Below, piece by piece: positions 17,376 to 26,628 of a DNA stretch of 64,000 nt. Numbering within the stretch: the first letter of the stretch is position 1; every line of letters begins with the position of its first letter. This stretch comes from CAVUFH01 sp963740835. Lineage in GTDB: Bacteria; Actinomycetota; Acidimicrobiia; IMCC26256; PALSA-610. The position numbers were made by a program, and so were the translations under genes. The notes under the pieces were generated by a model. The model was not told the origin of the DNA. It did no database searches and saw only the letters and a program-made list of their open reading frames with translations. The stretch is from positions 62,001-126,000 of the forward strand of contig CAVUFH010000002.1 in NCBI GenBank assembly GCA_963740835.1. The letters run 5' to 3'.

Positions 17376-17741
17376 GTGACCACGGACGCAACGACGAGAG
17401 CACGCATCGCCGCCAACGCGGCCCACGACAAGAAGGCCGAGGACATTCTCATCCTCGAAGTCGGTTCCATCATGGGGATCGTCGAGCACTTCGTCGTGAC
17501 GAGCGCATCGAACACCCGTCAGGTGAAGACGATCGTCGACGAAGTCGAGAAGCAGATGCGTGAGCGGGCGGATGCGAAACCACGCGCCGTCGAAGGACTC
17601 ACGGACGCGTCGTGGGTGCTCGTCGACTACGGCGACATCGTGGTGCACGTGTTCCTCACGGAGACGCGCGAGTTCTACGGCCTCGAACGGTTGTGGGCCG
17701 ACGTGCCTCGCGTCGCGTGGGAAGGCGTCGGCGCGGCCTGA
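17376..17741 (+). CDS. rsfS: Ribosomal silencing factor RsfS
   Basis: A 121-residue RsfS/Iojap protein that binds uL14 and prevents joining of ribosomal subunits when nutrients are scarce. Family features are DKKAEDILILEVGSIMGIVE, HFVVTSASNTRQVKTIVDEV, and the C-terminal ASWVLVDYGDIVVHVFLTET followed by REFYGLERLW. The start is GTG at 17376 after GAGGA. nadD-rsfS is a standard pair in actinobacteria and both are probably co-transcribed. Confidence 0.95.
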   Translation: MTTDATTRARIAANAAHDKKAEDILILEVGSIMGIVEHFVVTSASNTRQVKTIVDEVEKQMRERADAKPRAVEGLTDASWVLVDYGDIVVHVFLTETREFYGLERLWADVPRVAWEGVGAA

Positions 17742-17748
17742 GCCGTCG

Positions 17749-18050
17749 TCACAACTCGGTTCGGGGCGGACGCGACATCGTCCACAGCCGTGGACAGCCG
17801 CGTACCTCGAGCGCTGCACGACCTCGAACCCGAACGTGCGGTAGTACGGCACGTTCTCGGGCTTCTGCGTCTCGAGGTAGGCGGGCATGCCTTCGGTGTC
17901 GCACCGCGCGAGCACCGGTTGGAGCAACGCGCCGCCCGCGCCGGTGCGCTGGAACAGCGGGTCGTCGTGGAAGGCGCGGGCGAGCGAAGCGATCACCGCG
18001 TGCTCTTCGCCGGCCGCGCAACGTGTGACGTCGTACTGGAAGCGGGCCAT
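17749..18050 (-). pseudogene. Collapsed GNAT acetyltransferase gene (internal deletion plus frameshift)
   Basis: The start (MARFQYDVTRCAAGEEHAVI, then ASLARAFHDDPLF) is that of an actinobacterial GNAT acetyltransferase. It joins directly to LLQPVLARCDTEGMPAYLET, which normally lies about 100 residues later, followed by NVPYYRTFGFEV. The acetyl-CoA-binding region before LLQPV is mostly gone; only RTGAGGA remains of a QGxGxG/A-like loop. A further frame change is needed to reach the natural ending (PRLWTMSRPPR). The gene is certainly not functional as written. Confidence 0.62.
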
Positions 18051-18106
18051 CGCCGGAGATCCTGGCACGTGGGCGCGACGCGCTCACCTGCCGCCCGGTT
18101 ACCCCG

Positions 18107-18112
18107 TAGCCT
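18107..18112 (+). promoter_or_regulatory. Putative -10 element before the first kinase-flippase fusion
   Basis: TAGCCT ends seven bases before an in-frame ATC codon at 18120, exactly the leaderless spacing seen at other genes. No ATG, GTG or TTG lies in that frame until GTG at 18195. Confidence 0.35.
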
Positions 18113-18194
18113 TCGCGCAATCAGACCGTCGACCCAGACTCAGTCGCGCGAACCTCCGGCCCGCCCTGCGCCGGCGTCCGCCGACGCGGTCGAG

Positions 18195-20577
18195 GTGTTC
18201 GACGGCGTCGAGGTCCACCTCGAGCGGCCGCGCCGGGTCCGCTCACCCAGCGACCTCTTGCGCCTCCTCATCGGCGGCGCGCTGGTGGCGCTCGGGCTCG
18301 TGCTCGCGACGGTCGCGGATCGCACGGTCGGCGGCGCGCAGGCCGACCTCGTCGACGCGGTGTCGCGGCTCCCGAGCACCCTCGAGCAGGCCGTAGTCGG
18401 CGTCGCGCAGGTGATCGCGGTGAGCGTGATCATCGTGATCTCGGTGGTGTTGGTGATCCAACGGCGCTGGCGCCGGCTCGGTGTGCTCGTGCTCGGTGCG
18501 CTCATCGCGGCCGGCGCGATGAAGCTCGCAGACCGGGTGCTGGACCTACCCGAGACGACGCGCGCGATCGCACTGCACGGCGTACGGGTCGGCTGGCTCG
18601 ACGATCCTGGGTTCCCGAGCTCGGCGTACCTCGCCGCGAGCGCGGCGGTGGTGACGCTCGCGAGCGTCTGGATGAGCCGGCAGTGGAAGCGCGCGCTCTG
18701 GGGCGCGGTCGTGGTGCTCGGACTCCTGCGGGCGTTGTCGTCCGCCACCGGCGCGCTCGATGTCGTTCTGGCGATCGCGGTCGGCGTCGTCGTCGGGTCG
18801 CTCGCGCTCGTCGTGTTCGGTGCACCGAACCGCTCGCCCGATTCGGAATCGCTCACGGCCGCGTTGCGAACGGTCATCCCCGGTCTCTCGGCGATCCGCC
18901 AGACCGGTGGCCACGCGGAGTCGCTTACGTATGCAGGCCGAGGCCGCAGGCGACCGGATGCGGTTCGTCAAGCTCCGCACGCCCGATGATCGCAGCGCCG
19001 ACTATCTGGCGCGGTTGTACCGCTCGGTGCGGTTGCGCGGGTACGAGGTCGAGCCGGGGTACGCGACCGTGCAACGGCGCATCGAGCACGAAGCGCTCGT
19101 GCTGCACCGCGCCGCCGACGGCGGTGCACGGACGCCGCGTCTCATCGGCATCGCCGCCACGCCGGACGGCTCCGCGATGATCGTCACCGATCTCGTCGTC
19201 GGCGAGCGAATGACGGAGATCGATCCGGCGCGGATCGACCGCGCGTTGCTCGATCAGCTCTGGGTCGAGATCGGCGTGCTCGACCACGCGCAGATCGCGC
19301 ACCGCAACCTCGCACTCGAGAACGTGCTCGTCGATGGCGACAACCGGCCGCATCTTGTCGACTTCGACGATGCCGAGTTGGCCGCGACGCCACGGGAGCG
19401 CGCGCGCGATGTCGCGCAGCTGCTCGTGGAGACGTCGCTGCTCGTCGGCATCGACGCCGCAGTGGACGCCGCGGTCGACGGGCTCGGTGTTGCTCGCGTC
19501 GCCGCCGCCCTGCCCTTGCTGCAGCCGCTCGCGCTGCCGCGGCCGGTGCGGCGGCGGCTGCGGGCCGGCGAGATCTCGCTCGAGGACCTGCGCGCGCACG
19601 TCCAGGCCCGCACCGGGGCGGTCTCGGTGCCGCTCGAGCGGATGGAACGGGTCCGGCCGCGGACGCTGTTGTCGATCGTCGCGCTGACCGCAGCGTTCTA
19701 CTTCCTGCTCCCGCAGCTCGCGAACATCGGCGACACGTGGAACGCGTTCCAGGACGCCGACTGGCAGTGGATACCACTGATTCTCCTCGGCTCCACGCTC
19801 ACGTACGTGTTCGCGGCCGTGTCGTTCATCGGATCGGTCGCGGAGCCGGTGCCGTACGCGCCGGCGTTGCGTTCCCGCGTCGCGTCGTCGTTCGCGTCGA
19901 GCATCACGCCGGCCGGCACCGGCGGCATGGCGCTCGGCGTGCGTCTGCTGCAGCGCGTTGGCATCGATCCGGCCGCTGCGACGGCCTCGGTCGGCGTGAA
20001 CACCATCGCCGGGCTCGTCGTCCACCTCACGCTGCTGTTCGCGTTCGTGTCGTGGACCGGGAAGAGCGGGGTGAACCACTTCTCCCTGCCCGACAGCACG
20101 GTGCTGTTGCTCGGGCTCGCCGTCGTGCTCGGGATCACCGGCATCGCGTTGCTGTTTCGCAAGGTGCGGAACCTCGTGCTCGAACCCGTGATGCGCGGTG
20201 CGCGCGCGGCGGCATCGGAGATCGCCGGCGTGTTCCGAAGCCCGGTGCGCGTCGGCGAGCTGATCGGTGGTGCCGCGGGCACGACCCTGTCGTACATCCT
20301 CGCCCTGGTCGCTTCCGTGCAAGCGATGGGCGGCGGGCTTTCCGTCGCCCAGATCGGTGCCGCGTTCCTGGTCGCGTCACTGGTGGGGAACGCGGCGCCC
20401 ACGCCAGGTGGTCTCGGTGCGGTCGAAGCCGCGCTCGTCGCGGCGCTCACCGGCTTCGGCATGGCGAGCGGACCGGCCGTGTCGGCCGTGCTGACGTACC
20501 GGCTCGCCACGTACTGGCTCCCCACGCTGCCGGGCTGGTTCACGTTCCGGTGGATGCAGGCGCGTGAAGAGATCTGA
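18195..20577 (+). CDS. Kinase-like/flippase-like membrane fusion protein, paralogue 1 (frameshifted)
   Basis: About 793 residues after removing one extra G at 18933 (between ESLTY and QAEAAGDRMRF). The order is an N-terminal membrane region of about five to six helices resembling a degenerate PAP2 domain. A cytoplasmic kinase-like domain follows, then a C-terminal YbhN/UPF0104 (MprF flippase-like) domain with SSITPAGTGGMALGVRLLQR, NAAPTPGGLGAVEAAL and YRLATYWLPTLPGW. The kinase core keeps the Lys (RFVKL) and Glu (EHEALVL) positions. It has HRN for HRD and DFD for DFG, so it is probably catalytically dead. GTG 18195 is the first canonical start; ATC at 18120 is an alternative. It overlaps the next gene by 14 bases. 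Confidence 0.75.
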
Positions 20578-21400
20578 CGGACGCGTTGTCGCTCTCGCGA
20601 TCGCGGTCCCGCTTGCGATCGCGCTCGTGCTCACGTTCAGCGCATGCGCGGCGGCCAAGAAGACCGCGGCCGGCGATTTCGAACCGGCGTCGACCGGACA
20701 CCTCACGGTGGCGACCGACTTGCCCGCACCGGCGTTCTGGATGGGCGACGACCCGAAACGCGTCGACGGTGGCTTCGAGTGGGGGATCGCGCGGCACCTC
20801 GCCGACACCTTCGACCTCGATCTCAGGGTCATCGACGTCCCGTTCCGCGACATCATCGCCGGCAACCTGCATGGTGCCGACATCGGGCTCGCGCAGGTGA
20901 GCATCACGAGCGGGCGGGAGAAGGCGGTCGACTTCTCGACGCCGTACTTCACGTCCCAGCCCACCGTCGTCGCTCGCGCAGGGAGGGATCTCACCGACCT
21001 CGCGACCGCACGCGGGTGGACGTGGGCGGCCCGCGAGTCGACCACCGAGGCCGACTACATCGCCGACGTCATCCGCCCGGACGACCCTCCTCGCCTGACC
21101 CACACCGAACAGGGGGCCCTCGACGACGTGCGTTCCGGCCGGGTCGACGGCGCGCTCCTCGACCTGCCGACGGCACTGATCCTCACGAAGGGCAGTACCG
21201 ACTTGGAGGCGATCTCACGTTTCGACCGCACCGAGGACTATGGCATCGTCCTGCCCAACGACTCGAACAACGTCGAAGTCGTGAACAAGGAACTCGCGGC
21301 GATGCGGAGTGACAACACGATTCAGGATCTCGACGACGAGTGGCTCGAACCCGCGTTCGCCAAGGACCCGGGCGACCTGCCGGTCATCCAGGCCCGATGA
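20564..21400 (+). CDS. Amino-acid-type solute-binding lipoprotein (SBP_bac_3)
   Basis: A 278-residue extracellular solute-binding protein of ABC-transporter family 3. A lipoprotein signal (ALVLTFSACAAAKK, Cys about residue 28) anchors it outside the membrane. The fold begins GHLTVATDLPAPAFWMGDD and shows the family pattern FEWGIARHLADTF, DIGLAQVSITSGREKAVDFS, TPYFTSQPTVVA. No permease or ATPase gene is adjacent, so it may serve a distant transporter or act as a sensor. The GTG start overlaps the end of the fusion protein gene by 14 bases, which implies translational coupling. Confidence 0.85.
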   Translation: MKRSDGRVVALAIAVPLAIALVLTFSACAAAKKTAAGDFEPASTGHLTVATDLPAPAFWMGDDPKRVDGGFEWGIARHLADTFDLDLRVIDVPFRDIIAGNLHGADIGLAQVSITSGREKAVDFSTPYFTSQPTVVARAGRDLTDLATARGWTWAARESTTEADYIADVIRPDDPPRLTHTEQGALDDVRSGRVDGALLDLPTALILTKGSTDLEAISRFDRTEDYGIVLPNDSNNVEVVNKELAAMRSDNTIQDLDDEWLEPAFAKDPGDLPVIQAR

Positions 21401-21428
21401 CGACTACCGCGACGAGACCGGGGAAGGG

Positions 21429-23435
21429 ATGCAGTCGGTGGACATGCTGCATCTGACCGCGCCGACCGGCACCGCGTGGGAATTGCTCGTCGCGGTCGTC
21501 GTGATCATCGTTGCGCCCTGGCTCGCAGAGCGTGTCCACATCCCTGGCCTGGTCGGATTGCTCATCGGCGGGATGATCATCGGCCCGAACGTCCTCGACG
21601 TGGTGCAGAGCAGCAGCGGCATCGTGAAGGAGCTCGGCGACGTCGGCCTGCTCTACCTCATGTTCATGGCCGGACTCGATCTCGACCTCGCAGTGTTCGC
21701 GCGCTATCGCAACCACGCGATCATCTTTGCGCTCATCACCTTTGCGATCCCGATGACGCTCGGCGTCGTCTGCGGAATCGGTCTCGGGTACGAGGTGAGC
21801 GCGGCCGTCCTGCTCGGTTCGCTGTTCGCATCGCACACGTTGGTCTCGTACGGCGTGATCCGCGGCTTCGGGCTCGCGACGAACCGGGCGGTTGCCACTG
21901 CCGTAGGCGCAACGGTCATCACCGACACGTTGTCGTTGATCGTCCTCGCCGTCATTTCGGGAACCACGACCGGCCAGGCGAGTGGCGTCGAGCTCGTCGT
22001 GCAGGTGGCGCTCGGCCTGTTGCTCTTGCTGCTGTTCTGCTTCGGAGTGCTGCCGGTGCTCTCGCGTTGGTTCTTCCGGACGCTCGGGCACCAGCGCACC
22101 CTCCGCTACGTCTACGTCCTCGCCGCGCTCCTCGGCGCCGCGACCGTCGCCGGTGTCGTCGGGATCGAGCCGATCGTGGGCGCGTTCTTCGCGGGGCTCG
22201 CGTTGAACCGCCTCGTACCGAACGAGGGTGAGTTCATGGAGAAGATCGAGTTCTTCGGGTCCTCCTTGCTCATCCCGATGTTCCTCGTTTCGGTCGGCAC
22301 GGTGATCGACCCCGGGGTCCTGTTCAACTGGGGGACGCTCGGTATCGCGTTCGTTTTCTCGATCGCGTGCATCGGAGGCAAGGCGCTCGCGTCCCTCACG
22401 ACGAAGCCGCTGTTCGGCTACTCGTGGAACGAGGTCGGCGTCACCTTCTCGCTCTCCTCTGCGCAAGCTGCGGCCACGCTCGCGGCAACGTTCATCGGGC
22501 TGCAGATCGGATTGTTCGACACGAGCGCGGTGAACGCGATCATGGTCGTCATCATCCTCAGCCTGGTGGCGTCGTCGATCACGGCTCGCCGGTACGGGAT
22601 GCAGATCCCGCCGCCGCCGATGGATCGCCGGCGCCTCGGCCGATCCGTGCTGGTGCAGATCGAAGATGCCGCCGAAGTGAAATCGACGCTCCAGGTCGCG
22701 AGCCGGATCGTGCAAGCGGACGCCGGGGTGCTGCGACCCGTTGTGATCGCTTGTGACGGTGAGGTGGCGCCGGAGTCCGCCGCGATCGAGGCCGCGTCGA
22801 GCGCGATCGGCCGGCTCGGGTTGGACGCCGAGGTCGAGATGCGGTTCGATCGCTCGGTGCGCGACGGCTTGTTGCACGGGATCGCCGCGCACCGGAGTTC
22901 GTTCGTCGTCGTGCCGGCGGCGACCGAGTCCTGGCTCCCGACGGTGATCGGCTCGTCGCAACACACGCTCGTTGCCGAGAGCGCGGTGCCCGTCGCGCTC
23001 GTACGGGGCGGTACGGGTTCGCTCCATCGAATCGTCCTGGTGCTCTCGGCGTCACAGGCGCGCCGGCCGCGATCGGCCGCCCGCCTGGCGGTCGATGTCG
23101 CGGCTCGCATCCGCAAAGGCGGCCTCCGGCTTGTGGTCGTGGCCGACGGCACACCGGCCGAGGGCCTCCTCGGCCCGCTGGCGAGCGGACACGTCGTGGA
23201 TGCGGTCGGCGCGGCATGGATCCAGGCGAACGGCCACGAGCACGATCTCGTGATCGTCCCCGGCGGCCGCAACGGAGCGATCGCGACGGCGCGCGTGACG
23301 AAGCAAGCAACATTGCAAGGATCGACGATCGCGGTCGTCGCCGACGCCGGTTCGGTGTCTGCGCTCGATGCGGCGAGTCAAGGGTTGGGATTGATCGCGG
23401 GCCGCGCGGCCCAGCAGTACGAGGTGACGACGTGA
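21429..23435 (+). CDS. CPA2-type cation/proton antiporter with C-terminal Usp-like region
   Basis: About 668 residues. The first about 390 are a Kef/NapA-type Na+/H+ exchanger domain with around twelve membrane helices: WLAERVHIPGLVGLLIGGMI, GPNVLD, LGDVGLLYLMFMAGLDLDL, and GIEPIVGAFFAGLALNRLVP are family signatures. The C-terminal part (RSVLVQIEDAAEV ... VVPAATESWLPTVIGSSQ, then VPVALVRGG) resembles two universal-stress-protein-like domains that bind nucleotides and may gate transport. I chose ATG 21429 after GGGGAAGGG. It lies 28 bases after the binding-protein gene, and its stop overlaps the GTG of the PPK2 gene. Confidence 0.88.
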   Translation: MQSVDMLHLTAPTGTAWELLVAVVVIIVAPWLAERVHIPGLVGLLIGGMIIGPNVLDVVQSSSGIVKELGDVGLLYLMFMAGLDLDLAVFARYRNHAIIFALITFAIPMTLGVVCGIGLGYEVSAAVLLGSLFASHTLVSYGVIRGFGLATNRAVATAVGATVITDTLSLIVLAVISGTTTGQASGVELVVQVALGLLLLLLFCFGVLPVLSRWFFRTLGHQRTLRYVYVLAALLGAATVAGVVGIEPIVGAFFAGLALNRLVPNEGEFMEKIEFFGSSLLIPMFLVSVGTVIDPGVLFNWGTLGIAFVFSIACIGGKALASLTTKPLFGYSWNEVGVTFSLSSAQAAATLAATFIGLQIGLFDTSAVNAIMVVIILSLVASSITARRYGMQIPPPPMDRRRLGRSVLVQIEDAAEVKSTLQVASRIVQADAGVLRPVVIACDGEVAPESAAIEAASSAIGRLGLDAEVEMRFDRSVRDGLLHGIAAHRSSFVVVPAATESWLPTVIGSSQHTLVAESAVPVALVRGGTGSLHRIVLVLSASQARRPRSAARLAVDVAARIRKGGLRLVVVADGTPAEGLLGPLASGHVVDAVGAAWIQANGHEHDLVIVPGGRNGAIATARVTKQATLQGSTIAVVADAGSVSALDAASQGLGLIAGRAAQQYEVTT

Positions 23436-24353
23436 GCGACAAGAAGAAGCGCGACCAGGAACACGGTGGGAAGCACCATCACAAGGACGGGCCGAACGCA
23501 CCCGACGACACGGACGGGCTCCCGCTCGGCGCGCTGCATGAGCGACGTGCCCCGCGACAAGTGGGGGCATCCGATTCTGCCCGTTCCCGAGAACATCCCG
23601 CGCAAGCAGTACGAAGAGGAGATACTCGCGCTGCAGGTCGAGCTGGTGAAGATGCAGACGTGGGCGCGCGAGGAGAACCAGCGCGTGTTGATCGTGTTCG
23701 AAGGTCGCGACAGTGCGGGCAAGGGCGGCACGATCCAGCGCATGCGCGAGCACCTCAACCCGCGGTTCGCGCGCCATGTCGCGTTGCAGACGCCGACCGA
23801 CGTGGAGCGTGGGCAGTGGTACTTCCAGCGCTACGTCGAACAACTCCCGACGCATGGCGAGATCGCGTTCTTCGACCGGTCCTGGTACAACCGCGCCGGC
23901 GTCGAGCGCGTGATGGGGTTCGCGACCGACGAGCAGATCGACCGCTTCTTCGAACAGGTCGTGCCGTTCGAGCAGTTCCTCGTGAGCGACGGCATCCACT
24001 TCGTCAAGATCTGGCTGTCGATCGGGCAGGAAGAGCAGGTGAAGCGCCTCGAAGCGCGGCGGACCGATCCGCTGAAGCAGTGGAAGCTGAGCCCGCTCGA
24101 CGAGAAGGCGCCCGCGCACTGGGAGGACTACACGGTCGCGACGATCGACACGTTCCGCCGCACCGACAGCGACCACGCGCCCTGGTGGTTCGTGAACAAC
24201 AACGCGAAGCGCATTGGCCGGATCAATGTCATCCGCCATGTACTCTCGCTGCTCCCGTACGACACGAAGGATTCCGATGTCGTGCAGCCGCCCCGCCCCG
24301 ACATCGTCGCGCCGGCGCGGTTCGTCGTGACCGAGATGGAAGCAACGAAGTGA
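23432..24353 (+). CDS. ppk2: Polyphosphate kinase 2 family protein, probable frameshift near the start
   Basis: PPK2 enzymes transfer phosphate between polyphosphate and nucleotides. The core shows Walker A (FEGRDSAGKGGTIQRMREHL), NPRFARHVALQTPTDVERGQ, WYFQRYVEQLPTHGEIAFFD, RSWYNRAGVERVMGF and the C-terminal APWWFVNNNAKRIGRINVIR, all conserved. GTG at 23432 overlaps the previous stop and opens a Lys/His-rich leader (SDKKKRDQEHGGKHHHKDG) in a frame one base off from the core. An extra base near 23530-23537 would join them to about 306 residues. Alternatively translation starts at ATG 23538 (271 residues). Confidence 0.88.
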
Positions 24354-24360
24354 AACAGTT

Positions 24361-25560
24361 GTGACTCGCCGAGGTGCCGCGCTCGTCGTCGTGGCCGTCG
24401 TGCTCGCCTTGGTGCTGATGGCGTGCCGCGACGACTCGCACGACGTTGCGAGCGCCGCGAAGCGCGCGGCGACCACGAACGGCCCGTCGACCAGCACGAC
24501 GAGCGTGGCGCCCACGACCACGACGACGCTCCCGCCCGCGCCCGCGGCGGACACCACCAAGCTGACGCGGGTCAACCGCATCACCGGAGACATCAGCCCG
24601 AAGTCGGTCGTCGCGTCCGGCCACGGCATCGTGTTCGCCGAGAACATGATGTACACGCATACCGTCACCGCGTACAACGCCGACGGGTCGCTGGCGGCGA
24701 CGATTCCCGATTCGGTCGACCTGTCGGCCTTCGGTGTCGCCGGCCACCCGGGGATCTCGAAAGGCGCGCCCGTCGAGACCGCGTTCACGCGCGATGGCCG
24801 CTACGCCTACACGTCGAACTACTCGATGTACGGGTCCGGGTTCGGTCCGGAAGGCGCCGACGCCTGCTCGCGGCCGGGGCAGTACGACGACAGCTTCGTC
24901 TACCGGATCGACACCAGGAGCTTCGAGATCGATCAGGTCATCGCCGTCGGATCCGTCCCGAAGTACGTCGCGATCACTCCCGACGACTCCGAGGTGCTCG
25001 TCACCAACTGGTGCACGTTCGACCTCTCGATCATCGACACCGCCTCCGCCAAGGAGTTCGCGCGGATCCCGATCGGACGGCACCCGCGCGGCATCGCGGT
25101 TACGCCCGACGGTGCGACTGCGTACGTCGCGGTCATGGGCGGCAACGTGATCCTGAAGGTCGACCTCAAGACGCTCGCGGTCACGCGGCTGGGATCGACG
25201 GGCAACGCGCCGCGGCATCTCGTGATGTCGCCCGACGGCACGACACTGTACGTGACCAACAACGGTTCGGGAACGGTGTCACGCGTCGACCTCGCGAGCG
25301 GCCGGGTCACGAACACCGTGTCGACGGGCACCGAGCCGCGCAGCATGGCGATCTCCTCGGACGGCACCGCGCTATATGTCGTCAACTACGACTCGTCGAC
25401 AGTGGTCAAGCTGCGCGCTTCGGATCTCGCGAAGCTCGACACGCAGCCCACCGACCAGCATCCGGTCGGGATCGCCTACGAACCGACCACACACGGGGTC
25501 TGGGTCGCGTGCTACGGCGGCGCGATCATCGTCTACGACGACACGACGCTTGCCGCGTAA
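24361..25560 (+). CDS. YncE-like beta-propeller lipoprotein
   Basis: A 399-residue secreted lipoprotein with a YVTN/YncE-type seven-bladed propeller. The lipobox is VLALVLMACRDD (Cys about residue 21), followed by a Thr/Ser/Pro linker. Repeated blade motifs include ITPDDSEVLVTNWCTFDLSI, VTPDGATAYVAVMGGNVI, MSPDGTTLYVTNNGSGTVSR and ISSDGTALYVVNYDSSTVVK. Such proteins sit on the outside of the membrane and bind surface partners or ligands; the role is not defined. GTG start seven bases after the PPK2 stop, so probably in the same operon. Confidence 0.85.
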   Translation: MTRRGAALVVVAVVLALVLMACRDDSHDVASAAKRAATTNGPSTSTTSVAPTTTTTLPPAPAADTTKLTRVNRITGDISPKSVVASGHGIVFAENMMYTHTVTAYNADGSLAATIPDSVDLSAFGVAGHPGISKGAPVETAFTRDGRYAYTSNYSMYGSGFGPEGADACSRPGQYDDSFVYRIDTRSFEIDQVIAVGSVPKYVAITPDDSEVLVTNWCTFDLSIIDTASAKEFARIPIGRHPRGIAVTPDGATAYVAVMGGNVILKVDLKTLAVTRLGSTGNAPRHLVMSPDGTTLYVTNNGSGTVSRVDLASGRVTNTVSTGTEPRSMAISSDGTALYVVNYDSSTVVKLRASDLAKLDTQPTDQHPVGIAYEPTTHGVWVACYGGAIIVYDDTTLAA

Positions 25561-25704
25561 GACCACACGCCGGGGCCGGCGAACCGCCGCGAGGGGCGAC
25601 CGCCCGACTGGTGGCGTTGGTGACGCGCCGCATCTGTTTCTTCTTTCTCGCCTACCGCATTGTGTGGCAGCATCCGTGGTACTCGCTGGCGAGGGGGAGC
25701 TCGC

Positions 25705-26628
25705 ATGGGCCAGCGTCGAGGGGTCTTGTGCTTGTTCGTCGCGTTGGTTGCGATGGGCGCGTGCCACGGAGCAACGACCGACGACGGATCGTCCGTACAA
25801 CTGCAGGACAACGCGATCACGGTCGGTTCGTTCGACTTCGCGGAAAGCAAGGTCTTGGCGGAGATCTATAGCCAGGCAATGGAGGCCAAAGGCTTTCACG
25901 TGAAGCGGGCGTTCAACCTCGGTGCGCGCGAGTTCGTCGCCCCGGCGCTGGATGCCGGGCTCGTCGAGTTCGTTCCGGAGTACGCCGGTACCGCGCTCCA
26001 ATTCGACACGCTCGGGAGTCGCAAGTCCGATGCGCAGATACACAGTACCCACGACGCGTTGGCGCACGCGCTGTCGAGCAAGGACATCACCGTGCTCGAC
26101 TCCGCACCGGCGCAGAACGCGAACACGTTCGTCGTCAGTCGCACGCTCGCGCAGCGATACGACCTTCACCGCCTCAGCGACCTCTCGGCCGTTGCATCCC
26201 ATCTCACGATCGGCGGCCCACCTGAGTGCGAACGTCGAGCACTGTGCCTCGCCGGCCTGGAACACATCTATGGCTTGAAGTTCAAGGAGTTCGTCCCGCT
26301 CGACGCCGCGGGTCCCCTGACCCACGCGGCGCTCGCCGACGGAGTGGTCGACGTGGCATTGCTCTTCACCACTGACCCGGCGCTCTCGAGCTCCGACCTC
26401 GTCGTACTCGCCGACGACCGCGCGCTGCAGCCGGCCGAGAACGTGACGCCGCTCGTGCGCACCAGCGTGATCGAGCAGGAGGGCCCCGGCCTCGCGCGAG
26501 CGATCAATGCAGTCTCGCAGCGACTCACGACCGACGCGCTGCAAGCGTTGAACGCGCAAGTGGCGGATCACGAAGGCGCCGGGCCGACCGTCGCGGCGCA
26601 CTGGTTGAAGGCAGAGGGTCTGACATGA
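25705..26628 (+). CDS. Glycine betaine/choline-type solute-binding lipoprotein (OpuAC family)
   Basis: A 307-residue substrate-binding protein of the OpuAC/OsmF type, used in uptake of glycine betaine, choline or related osmolytes. A lipoprotein signal ends at ALVAMGACHGA (Cys about residue 20). The mature part begins NAITVGSFDFAESKVLAEIY, then ALDAGLVEFVPEYAGTALQF and IGGPPECERRALCLAGLE, typical of the family. No cognate permease or ATPase is present nearby. The ATG at 25705 has a strong GAGGGGGAG Shine-Dalgarno sequence. Its stop overlaps the following PAP2-kinase gene by four bases. Confidence 0.85.
   Translation: MGQRRGVLCLFVALVAMGACHGATTDDGSSVQLQDNAITVGSFDFAESKVLAEIYSQAMEAKGFHVKRAFNLGAREFVAPALDAGLVEFVPEYAGTALQFDTLGSRKSDAQIHSTHDALAHALSSKDITVLDSAPAQNANTFVVSRTLAQRYDLHRLSDLSAVASHLTIGGPPECERRALCLAGLEHIYGLKFKEFVPLDAAGPLTHAALADGVVDVALLFTTDPALSSSDLVVLADDRALQPAENVTPLVRTSVIEQEGPGLARAINAVSQRLTTDALQALNAQVADHEGAGPTVAAHWLKAEGLT

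Noticed and set aside
21309..21428. An N-terminal extension of the antiporter overlapping the binding-protein gene
   Set aside because: It would run antisense to no gene but out of frame through the 3' end of the binding-protein gene; ATG 21429 has a good Shine-Dalgarno sequence and precedes the first helix.
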